DNA of 7,823 nucleotides from NCBI GenBank assembly GCA_043425375.1, contig JBHWQC010000129.1, positions 1-7,823 on the forward strand. The letters are read 5' to 3'. Shown here piece by piece: positions 1-5,198 of this stretch. How positions within the stretch are numbered: the first letter of the stretch is position 1; each line of letters starts with the position of its first letter. The notes under the pieces are model-generated. The model was not told the DNA's origin. It was given only the letters and a program-made list of their open reading frames with translations, and searched no databases. Both the position numbers and the translations under genes were made by a program. The DNA is from Atopostipes sp043425375. GTDB lineage: Bacteria > Bacillota > Bacilli > Lactobacillales > Carnobacteriaceae_A.

Positions 1-69
1 GGCTTTGTGTTGACGATCCTTGGTTTAGCCGGTGTTTTCGTCTACTCTTGGAAATACTCGTCAAAATAG
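1..69 (+). CDS. C-terminal end of an unidentified membrane-anchored protein (partial)
   Basis: The plus strand is open from base 1 to the TAG at 67-69 and encodes 22 residues, GFVLTILGLAGVFVYSWKYS followed by SK. A hydrophobic run of about 15 residues followed by a short lysine-containing tail fits a C-terminal membrane helix with a cytoplasmic end. This occurs in many integral membrane proteins and, more loosely, in sortase substrates or class C sortases. No LPXTG motif is visible because the upstream part lies outside the window, so no function can be assigned. The last four sense codons and the stop (55-69) are also the first arm of the adjoining repeat array, so the present C-terminus is partly encoded by repeat sequence. 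Confidence 0.6.
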   Translation, partial: GFVLTILGLAGVFVYSWKYSSK

Positions 70-212
70 GCAAGTAGTGACCAGTAAATTCCCCTTTACT
101 GGTCATTTTTTTGATTTTTGATGAGTAACAAAATTTTACTCGTCACAATAAGCTTTCATTGACCAGTAAACAGAACTTTACTCGTCATAACTAGACGATA
201 ATGACCAGTAAC
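55..212 (+). repeat. Left repeat array of module A: four palindromic units
   Basis: Four units of period 40-42 bp. Each unit is an arm of consensus TTTACTSGTCA, a spacer, and the inverse arm TGACSAGTAAA. The S-GTCA cores start at 59, 101, 141 and 183; the inverse TGAC (TGAT in unit 2) starts at 78, 119, 160 and 202. Intra-unit spacers are 14, 13, 14 and 14 nt and differ in sequence. The gaps joining one unit's inverse arm to the next arm are only 5-6 nt, so arms can pair either within a unit or across the junction to the next. The first arm overlaps the end of the upstream coding region, and the last arm is degraded to GTAAC. These are not CRISPR repeats: the spacers are too short and the repeats are palindromic. 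Confidence 0.93.
78..112 (+). terminator. Repeat-derived hairpin with T-tract, possible terminator of the upstream gene
   Basis: Arms at 78-88 (TGACCAGTAAA) and 95-105 (TTTACTGGTCA) form a perfect 11-bp stem with a 6-nt loop (TTCCCC), followed directly by seven T residues (106-112). This has the form of a rho-independent terminator placed 9 bp after the stop codon at 67-69. It is built from the second arm of repeat unit 1 and the first arm of unit 2. The stem is only moderately GC-rich, so efficiency is uncertain. No other array hairpin has such a T-tract. Confidence 0.55.
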
Positions 213-219
213 CGCCCAT

Positions 220-291
220 TTCACAAAAAACATTAAAGTTTTTTCGCGGAAATTCAAAAAAATTGCAAATATATATAATAGAGGTGATTTT
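220..291 (+). promoter_or_regulatory. Conserved leader, -10-like box and ribosome binding site of the module A gene
   Basis: This segment aligns without gaps to 5126-5197 upstream of the second gene copy, and bases 247-293 are identical to 5153-5199. It contains a perfect TATAAT at 274-279 followed at once by the Shine-Dalgarno sequence AGAGGTGA (280-287), a run of T and the TTG start at 292. The arrangement is odd: if TATAAT were the -10 box, transcription would start inside or after the Shine-Dalgarno sequence and the mRNA would be almost leaderless. No good -35 box is visible at 16-18 nt upstream. The promoter may instead lie further upstream, within or next to the array. The ribosome binding site is what fixes the start codon. 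Confidence 0.65.
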
Positions 292-1299
292 TTGAAAATA
301 CGACAAACGGAAAAACAAAAGTTGTGTGGAGTAAAGCCGACAAAATTGGAAATGTTAAGAGAAATCGATAAGCGCGGGGGACTCGAGCACCACAAAAAAT
401 ACAAAGACCAGTTGTACCGGCTGGAAAAGGGGCAAGAGGGCGAGGAGCGCCTAATTGAGTACTTAGAAAAATTCGGTGCTCCTCATTGGACGGTGCTTCG
501 TAACATTTGGCTGGAGCACTACGGGGAATTTGAATGTGATCTTCTGCTCCTTACAAACACCGGCCCAATTGCCTTTGAAATCAAAAACTATTCCGGCAAG
601 CTGGAGCTTCAAAATAACCAGTGCCTGCTGAATGGGAAAATCATCGGCCACAATCCTTTCAGTCAGGCGCAAAAAGTAATGGCCAATCTGAGCGAGATTT
701 TGCAGACGCCGACGCTTCAAGGAGTCCTCGCTTTCGCCGGGGAGCACAACTCAATTCAGATACACAATCCGGTCTCGGGAATCGAGGTACGGATGCTGAA
801 TGAGTTGCAGCAGTACATCTGGCAAATCGCGCAGCAAGAAAGAAATACGCGCAAGCAGCCGATCAACACTGAAGCCCTGCTAAAAACACTCGACCAATTT
901 GAAATCGGCAAACCCACCAAAGAAAAAGGCCTTCCAGGTGAAATGAAAACCGGTATGAGAAGGGGCATCCATTGCTGCCACTGCAGCCGTTTCAACTTGG
1001 AGACGAATAAAGCCTATCTTATTTGTCCGTGTGGAATGCATGAGCCGCGTGAAGAAGCCATCGTGCGAACGATATGTGAATATGGCGTAATATACCCAGA
1101 GAGGGATTTGGCTACCCAAGCACTGACAGATTTTTTTGCTGGAGAGATCTCCAAGAGCACCGTGTTTCGTCACCTGACGAAACACTTCAGACAACACGGG
1201 ACTTATAGAAGCGCGAAATTTATAAATCCTAAGAGGGTATTCGAACAAGTGAAGCCAGATTTCCACTTAGAACAACCAAAATACATGCGAATCAATTAA
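292..1299 (+). CDS. NERD nuclease-like domain protein with zinc ribbon and HTH, copy A
   Basis: The protein has 335 residues and starts at TTG 292, set by AGAGGTGA four bases upstream and by the same arrangement in the second copy. A basic N-terminus (1-45) leads into a NERD (nuclease-related) domain at about 46-150, with GQEGEERL (47-54), FECD (Asp83), FEIK (Glu96, Lys98) and NPFSQAQ (121-127). The Asp-Glu-x-Lys pattern is that of the PD-(D/E)XK nuclease fold, so catalytic activity is plausible. A compact zinc ribbon follows (Cys228, Cys231, Cys245, Cys247; Cys229, His227 and His230 are nearby). A predicted helix-turn-helix lies at about 258-300, ending in STVFRHLTKHF, then a basic tail. There is no signal peptide or membrane segment, so it is presumably a cytoplasmic DNA-binding protein. 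It is enclosed by its own palindromic arrays. Cellular role unknown: candidates are a repeat-processing nuclease, a transposase-like mobility protein, or a regulator binding the repeats. Confidence 0.85.
   Translation: MKIRQTEKQKLCGVKPTKLEMLREIDKRGGLEHHKKYKDQLYRLEKGQEGEERLIEYLEKFGAPHWTVLRNIWLEHYGEFECDLLLLTNTGPIAFEIKNYSGKLELQNNQCLLNGKIIGHNPFSQAQKVMANLSEILQTPTLQGVLAFAGEHNSIQIHNPVSGIEVRMLNELQQYIWQIAQQERNTRKQPINTEALLKTLDQFEIGKPTKEKGLPGEMKTGMRRGIHCCHCSRFNLETNKAYLICPCGMHEPREEAIVRTICEYGVIYPERDLATQALTDFFAGEISKSTVFRHLTKHFRQHGTYRSAKFINPKRVFEQVKPDFHLEQPKYMRIN
1162..1185 (+). repeat. Perfect palindrome inside the copy A gene, sharing the array core
   Basis: GTGTTTCGTCA (1162-1172) and TGACGAAACAC (1175-1185) are exact inverse complements separated by CC. 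The palindrome encodes VFRHLTKH of the predicted recognition region. It contains the CGTCA...TGACG core of the flanking repeats, but with a 2-nt centre instead of 13-14 nt. It lies in a 36-base stretch (1154-1189) identical to 6061-6096 in the second copy, although the genes differ at many synonymous positions elsewhere. Confidence 0.85.
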
Positions 1300-1308
1300 T
1301 TGTTGTCG

Positions 1309-1469
1309 TTTACTGGTCAAAATGGTCGAGTAGTGACGAGTAAATAGAGATTTACTCGTCAAAGTTAGAGAGTTTTGACAAATAAATAAATTTTACTGGT
1401 CAAAGTTAACGAATTTTGACGAATAAAGTAGCATTTACTGGTCAAAATAAGCAGATAGTGACGAGTAAA
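1309..1469 (+). repeat. Right repeat array of module A: four palindromic units
   Basis: Four units with cores starting at 1315, 1357, 1398 and 1440, each paired with an inverse TGAC starting at 1334, 1376, 1417 and 1459. All four intra-unit spacers are exactly 14 nt; joining gaps are 6, 5 and 6 nt. First arms are TTTACTGGTCA or TTTACTCGTCA. The inverse arms of units 2 and 3 are TGACAAATAAA and TGACGAATAAA, which resemble the module B type rather than the A type TGACSAGTAAA. The array starts 9 bp after the gene's stop codon and ends 5 bp before the gdhA terminator hairpin. It may form hairpins in RNA or cruciforms in DNA and may end transcription of the gene, but no T-tract follows the stems. 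Confidence 0.93.
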
Positions 1470-1474
1470 ATTGT

Positions 1475-1511
1475 AAAAGGGAGTCTAGCCAGCAGCTAGC
1501 ACTCCCTTTTT
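1475..1511 (-). terminator. Rho-independent terminator of gdhA, probably bidirectional
   Basis: AAAAGGGAGT (1475-1484) pairs with ACTCCCTTTT (1501-1510). An inner CTAGC/GCTAG pair (1485-1489 with 1495-1499, one bulged base) lengthens the stem. On the minus strand the stem begins 8 bp after the gdhA stop codon and ends in a short U run. On the plus strand it also ends in TTTTT, so it could stop read-through from module A into gdhA antisense. Confidence 0.85.
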
Positions 1512-1518
1512 CATATTC

Positions 1519-2871
1519 TTAAACCAATCCCTGCACCATCATCGCATCCGCCACTCGCGCAAAGCCGGCGATATTGGCGCCGGCTTGTAAATTGTGCCGA
1601 TCGCCGATATATTTCTCAGCCGTCTCACTGCACAACTGATAAATATCGGCCATAATTTCACGCAATCGCTCATCGACTTCTTCAAAGGTCCATTGTTCAC
1701 GCTGCGAGTTTTGCGCCATTTCTAAAGCCGAGACCGCGACTCCGCCGGCATTGGCCGCTTTACCCAAGCCGTACAACACATCATTTTCTTTAAACATCTT
1801 CACTGCGGCATCGGTACTCGGCATATTGGCGCCTTCAAAAATCGCCTGCACACCGCATCGCTCCACCATATTTAACGCCATCTCTTCGTCGATTTCATTT
1901 TGCGTGGCGCACGGGAAGGCCATTTCATAAGCCAAATCCGCCAACCAGACCGATTCACCCGAAAAGTACTCGTCCTCTGGTTTGAACTCGGTATAATATT
2001 TCAAAGCTCCGCTGCCTCGCGAATGCAAATCTTTTAGAGTGGAGGCCTTGACGCCATCTTTATCTACCACATAGCCTTGGCTATCGGAGACCGCAATCAC
2101 TTTCGCCCCCAATTGAGTCGCTTTCTCTACGGTATAAGTGCTGACGTTCCCCGTCCCAGAGACTACAACATTTTTGCCACGCAACCGCTCATCCAAATCC
2201 CACAGCGCCTGCTCGGCAAAATAGACCACGCCATAACCCGTCGCTTCCGTGCGGCCAAAACTGCCCCATTGACCGGTCGGCTTGCCGGTTAAGACACCCG
2301 GTTCCGCTTGCCGCAGCCGCTTATACTGGCCATACATGTAGCCAATCTCCCGGTGGCCGACCCCCATATCCCCAGCCGGCACATCCAAATCAGGGCCGAT
2401 ATATTTAGAGAGCTCCGTCATAAAACTCTGCACAAACCGTAAAATCTCTCGGTCCGAGCGGCCACGCGGATCAAAATCACTGCCCCCTTTGCCGCCCCCC
2501 AGCGGCTGATTGGTCAAGGAGTTTTTAAAGGTTTGTTCAAAGCCTAAAAAACGCAGAATGCTTTCGTTTACCGTCGAGTTAAAGCGAATCCCGCCTTTAT
2601 AAGGCCCCAAAGCCGAATTGTATTGCACCCGCCAGGCTAAATTGACATGAAATTTCCCGTCGTCATCCTCCCATGGCACACGAAATTGAATTACTCGCTC
2701 CGGCTCCAATATAATTTCAAGCAAGCTATGATCTTCAATTTCGGGATGCTCGTCTAAATACGGCTCCAATGTCGGCAGCAACTCACCGACGGCTTGGATA
2801 AATTCGGGTTTGTCCGCATGTTTTTCGCGGACGGTTTTTAAGACGCGTTCGATATATTCTTTTCCTGACAT
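1519..2871 (-). CDS. gdhA: NADP-type glutamate dehydrogenase
   Basis: A 450-residue hexameric family I glutamate dehydrogenase, catalysing reductive amination of 2-oxoglutarate with ammonium to glutamate in the cytoplasm. The length is normal for the family. The substrate and catalytic residues known from clostridial enzymes are present: Lys92 (YKGGIRF), Lys116, Lys128 in PLGGGKGGSDFDP and Asp168 in PAGDMGVG. The dinucleotide-binding fold shows GTGNVS at 239-244, followed by VSDSQG at 261-266; a serine rather than an acidic residue after the second beta strand fits NADP(H) preference, which I infer. The ATG is preceded by GAGAGGA at 7-8 nt. It is transcribed alone, divergently from the uronate kinase operon, with its own terminator. 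It appears intact and unrelated in function to the neighbouring repeat module. Confidence 0.97.
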   Translation of the reverse strand: MSGKEYIERVLKTVREKHADKPEFIQAVGELLPTLEPYLDEHPEIEDHSLLEIILEPERVIQFRVPWEDDDGKFHVNLAWRVQYNSALGPYKGGIRFNSTVNESILRFLGFEQTFKNSLTNQPLGGGKGGSDFDPRGRSDREILRFVQSFMTELSKYIGPDLDVPAGDMGVGHREIGYMYGQYKRLRQAEPGVLTGKPTGQWGSFGRTEATGYGVVYFAEQALWDLDERLRGKNVVVSGTGNVSTYTVEKATQLGAKVIAVSDSQGYVVDKDGVKASTLKDLHSRGSGALKYYTEFKPEDEYFSGESVWLADLAYEMAFPCATQNEIDEEMALNMVERCGVQAIFEGANMPSTDAAVKMFKENDVLYGLGKAANAGGVAVSALEMAQNSQREQWTFEEVDERLREIMADIYQLCSETAEKYIGDRHNLQAGANIAGFARVADAMMVQGLV

Positions 2872-2879
2872 TTTAATCG

Positions 2880-2913
2880 TCCTCTCATAAACTAGATTAA
2901 ACCAATTTTAGCA
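2880..2913 (-). promoter_or_regulatory. Ribosome binding site and extended -10 promoter of gdhA
   Basis: On the minus strand, GAGAGGA (complement of 2880-2886) lies 8 nt before the gdhA ATG. Further upstream, TGCTAAAAT (complement of 2905-2913) matches an extended -10 element (TG-N-TAAAAT, one mismatch to consensus). A weak TTGGAT at 2931-2936 is too distant to be a normal -35 box, which is common for extended -10 promoters. Position fits a short leader. Confidence 0.5.
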
Positions 2914-2951
2914 TAGAAATGAAAAATCGCATCCAAAAAAGCACTAGCGTG

Positions 2952-2998
2952 TGTTACAATTTGTACTTAGAGAAGAAAAATAATAAAAAGTCAAAGGA
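2952..2998 (+). promoter_or_regulatory. Extended -10 promoter and ribosome binding site of the kinase operon
   Basis: TGTTACAAT (2952-2960) fits an extended -10 box (TG-N-TACAAT). AAGGA at 2994-2998 is a Shine-Dalgarno sequence 7 nt before the ATG at 3006. Together they decide against the longer in-frame ATG at 2919, which lies upstream of this -10 box and has no ribosome binding site. No clear -35 box is seen. The divergent gdhA promoter lies about 40 bp to the left, so the two may share regulation. Confidence 0.5.
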
Positions 2999-3005
2999 AA
3001 CGATT

Positions 3006-4220
3006 ATGTCAAAAGAATTAGAAGTATTTAAAAAACATTTCACGGATAAAGATATCCGTCTGGTGCGATCCCCCTTAAGAATCTGTCCGCTGGGCGCCCA
3101 TTCGGACCATCAAAATGGCCGCGTGACGGGCATGGCGCTCGACAGCAATATCGATTTTGTCTATGCACCGAATCACGGCGGCGTGGTCAATGTGTTCAGC
3201 CTGAATTTTAAAGGCGAGGAAAATTTCCGCTTAGCGGATGAAGAACTCGACTTCCTCCCAGGTTTCTGGGGGAATTATTTGCGTGGGGCGGTCACGGCGC
3301 TGCGGGAAGATTATGAATTAACCGTCGGCATCAACGGCGTGTTGGGCGGTGACTTGCCGATTGGCGGGCTCAGCTCTTCGGCGGCGGTGTTGACGGCTTA
3401 TTTGATGGCGCTGTGTGATGTCAACAATATTGAGCTGTCGAAACTGCAACTCATCGACTACAATTCGTCGGCCGAGCGCAATTTCATGGGCTTGAAAAAC
3501 GGGATTCTCGACCAATCCGCTAACATTTTGAGCCAGGACGACCATTTGATGGTGATGGATTGCGAAACCAACGAATACGAGCTGGTGCCAAAGGGCGAGG
3601 ACTTCCCGGATTTTGAAGTTGTTATCGTCTATTCCGGCGTCACCCAGCAGCTGACCGACTCTGGTTTCAACAACCGTACCGATGAGTGTCGCGTGGCCGG
3701 TTGGTTGATGCAGGAGTGGGAGAATATTTACAACGGCTCGGAAGTCACGCCGCTTGACGACGTGCGTTTGCGCCACATTTCACCAGAAATCTACGAACAG
3801 TATAAAAACGACTTGCCGGGTCGCTTCGGCCGCCGCGCTAAACATTTTTACACCGAACAAGCGCGCGTATTGAAAGGCAAGGAAGCCTGGGCCCAGGGCG
3901 ATATCGCCACATTCGGCGAGCTGATGTTTGAGTCCAGCGACAGCACCTTCAACAACTACGAAACAGGCATCCCAGAAATGGCTACGATTATTGATGTGCT
4001 TCGCGAATCAGACGGGGTTTATGGAGCCCGTCCGAGTGGTGCCGGCTTCCGAGGATCCGTGATTGGACTGGTTGACCCTGCTTATAAAGAAGAGATTAAA
4101 GCCGCGATTGATGCGGTGTTTCCCAAAGCGCACCCCGAATACGCCGACCGCTATGAAGTGAATTTTGCAGAAACCGCGGATGGCGCACGCTACGTCAAAG
4201 ATGGGGAGGCACTGGTATAA
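3006..4220 (+). CDS. GHMP sugar kinase, galacturonokinase-like (galactokinase family)
   Basis: A 404-residue cytoplasmic GHMP-family kinase expected to phosphorylate the anomeric hydroxyl of a sugar with ATP. The three family motifs are present: the substrate loop RSPLRICPLGAHSDHQNG (21-38), the ATP-binding PIGGLSSSAA (118-127) and ARPSGAGFRG (341-350). The catalytic Asp169 sits in GILDQSA. True galactokinases have GEHTDYNGG in the first motif; here it is GAHSDHQNG. Loss of the galactose-contacting Glu and the CPLGAH-DHQ pattern recall plant galacturonokinase, whose motif I remember as SPYRICPLGAHIDHQGG. The substrate is therefore inferred to be D-galacturonate or another uronic acid, not galactose. 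Context supports this: a nucleotidyltransferase starts one base after the stop, and a UDP-glucuronate 4-epimerase lies downstream. The start at 3006 gives the usual family length. Alternatives are arabinokinase or a galactokinase with altered motif. Confidence 0.8.
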   Translation: MSKELEVFKKHFTDKDIRLVRSPLRICPLGAHSDHQNGRVTGMALDSNIDFVYAPNHGGVVNVFSLNFKGEENFRLADEELDFLPGFWGNYLRGAVTALREDYELTVGINGVLGGDLPIGGLSSSAAVLTAYLMALCDVNNIELSKLQLIDYNSSAERNFMGLKNGILDQSANILSQDDHLMVMDCETNEYELVPKGEDFPDFEVVIVYSGVTQQLTDSGFNNRTDECRVAGWLMQEWENIYNGSEVTPLDDVRLRHISPEIYEQYKNDLPGRFGRRAKHFYTEQARVLKGKEAWAQGDIATFGELMFESSDSTFNNYETGIPEMATIIDVLRESDGVYGARPSGAGFRGSVIGLVDPAYKEEIKAAIDAVFPKAHPEYADRYEVNFAETADGARYVKDGEALV

Positions 4221-4221
4221 A

Positions 4222-4959
4222 ATGAAAGGTTTAGTATTAGCCGCGGGTTATGCCACGCGTTTGTATCCATTAACTAAAAATCAACCCAAGCCATTACTGG
4301 AAGTGGCTGGGGAAACGATTCTGGATTATATTGTAGAGAAAATGGACCGCGTGGACGCAATTGACGAGATTATTATTGTCACCAACGATAAATTTGCTGG
4401 CCACTTTGAACAGTGGGCAAAAGAGGCAGAATATTCCAAAGAATTTACCGTAGTCAATGATGGCACGACTACAAACGAAAACCGCTTAGGCGCAATTGGC
4501 GATATTCAATTTGTGATTGACGAGTTAGATTTAGACGACGATTTAATGGTCGTTGCTGGCGATAATCTCTTTGATTTTGAACTCACAGATTTTGCGACTT
4601 ATTTTGAAAGAGTAGGGACTGATATTATCACCGCTTACCCAGAGGAAGACGAGGCGCAAAGAAAGCGCGCCGGTATTGTAGAGTTAGATGAAGAATCCCG
4701 TGTGCTTTCTTTTGAAGAAAAGCCAAAACAGCCGAAGTCTTTATTTGCGGTACCCGCTTTTTATTTATATCAAAAAGAAACCTTAGAAGAGTTCCAAAAG
4801 TATTTAGACGCCGGCTATAATGCGGATGCACCCGGCCATTTTATCCCGTACTTACTGGAGAAGAAACCAGTCTATGCCTTTCAATTTCAGGGACAGCGCT
4901 ATGATATCGGCACACTCGAAAGTTACGAGCGCGTCCAAACTATTTTCGAAGAAAAATAA
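4222..4959 (+). CDS. Sugar-1-phosphate nucleotidyltransferase
   Basis: A 245-residue member of the nucleotidyltransferase superfamily that transfers a nucleoside monophosphate to a phosphorylated substrate, releasing pyrophosphate. The N-terminal signature LAAGYATRLYPLTKNQPKPL (6-25) carries Arg13 and Lys23, which bind the nucleotide phosphates. AGDN (112-115) supplies the metal-binding Asp114. FEEKPK (164-169) and YDIGT (227-231) are further family motifs. It lacks the C-terminal left-handed helix of larger enzymes, so it is the short form, as in LicC-like and RmlA-like proteins. ATG 4222 is one base after the kinase stop; GGGGAGG (4203-4209) inside the kinase gene is its ribosome binding site, a little distant at 12 nt. 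The tight coupling suggests that it uses the kinase product, so a UTP:uronic acid-1-phosphate uridylyltransferase is my inference. Nucleotide and sugar specificity cannot be read from the sequence. Confidence 0.85.
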   Translation: MKGLVLAAGYATRLYPLTKNQPKPLLEVAGETILDYIVEKMDRVDAIDEIIIVTNDKFAGHFEQWAKEAEYSKEFTVVNDGTTTNENRLGAIGDIQFVIDELDLDDDLMVVAGDNLFDFELTDFATYFERVGTDIITAYPEEDEAQRKRAGIVELDEESRVLSFEEKPKQPKSLFAVPAFYLYQKETLEEFQKYLDAGYNADAPGHFIPYLLEKKPVYAFQFQGQRYDIGTLESYERVQTIFEEK

Positions 4960-4964
4960 GCCCA

Positions 4965-5117
4965 TATTCGTCAAAATCTTGGAATTTGACGATTAAAAGC
5001 CGTTTATTCGTCAAAAAACAAGAAATTGACGGTCAAAATAGATATATCCGTCAAAATCTGAAAAAATGACGAATAAGTTCGTAGATATTCGTCAAAATCA
5101 TAGAATTTGACGGATAA
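4965..5117 (+). repeat. Left repeat array of module B: four palindromic units
   Basis: Cores CGTCA start at 4969, 5009, 5049 and 5090 (period 40, 40, 41). The inverse TGACG starts at 4987, 5027, 5067 and 5108. All intra-unit spacers are 13 nt, one less than in module A. Arms are TTATTCGTCAAA or TATCCGTCAAA, with inverses such as TTTGACGAATAA and TTTGACGGATAA. The spacers usually start AAA and end in AAATT or AAAAA, so stems extend beyond the core. The second unit's inverse arm, TGACGGTCAAA, is off-type. Joining distances from TGACG to the next CGTCA are 17, 17 and 18 nt, like those of module A. Confidence 0.93.
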
Positions 5118-5125
5118 GACTCCTT

Positions 5126-5198
5126 TTCACTAAAAACAATAAAGTTTATTAACGGAAATTCAAAAAAATTGCAAATATATATAATAGAGGTGATTTTT
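5126..5198 (+). promoter_or_regulatory. Conserved leader, -10-like box and ribosome binding site of the module B gene
   Basis: The segment is homologous to 220-291. TATAAT (5180-5185) is followed at once by AGAGGTGA (5186-5193), and the T-run before the TTG start has seven bases instead of six. The same abnormal closeness of -10-like box and Shine-Dalgarno sequence is thus conserved in both copies. An alternative weak promoter is TTGACG of the last repeat arm (5107-5112) with TAAAAA at 5131-5136, spacing 18 nt. That would couple the array to expression, but it is not equally visible in module A. Confidence 0.6.

Larger units (their letters stand above)
55..1469 (+). other. Module A: repeat array, NERD/zinc-ribbon/HTH gene, repeat array
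   Basis: A unit of about 1.4 kb made of four palindromic repeat units, a leader of about 80 bp, one 335-aa coding region and four more units of the same repeat family. The first core of the right array starts 16 bp after the stop codon, exactly as in the second copy at 4965-6371, and the leader spacing matches within 1 bp. The outermost arms are inverted with respect to each other, TACTCGTCA on the left and TGACGAGTA on the right, so they could act as termini. There is no transposase of a family I know, and the left flank is cut by the window, so a target duplication cannot be checked. Mobility is inferred from duplication of the whole architecture, not observed. Confidence 0.6.

Noticed and set aside
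55..1469. CRISPR array
   Set aside because: Repeats are palindromic arms of 11-12 nt alternating in direction. Spacers are only 13-14 and 5-6 nt, and no cas gene is present.
2919..3005. N-terminal extension of the kinase from ATG 2919
   Set aside because: There is no ribosome binding site. The extension overlaps the promoter region and would make the protein longer than its family, whereas ATG 3006 has AAGGA at 7 nt.
3006..4220. True galactokinase (galK)
   Set aside because: The GEHTDYNGG substrate motif is replaced by GAHSDHQNG, and there are no galT or galE genes nearby. The neighbours indicate uronic acid metabolism.
5169..5198. Start of copy B at TTG 5169
   Set aside because: It lies before the AGAGGTGA site. 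Copy A and the conserved leader both indicate TTG 5199, giving equal lengths of 335 residues.
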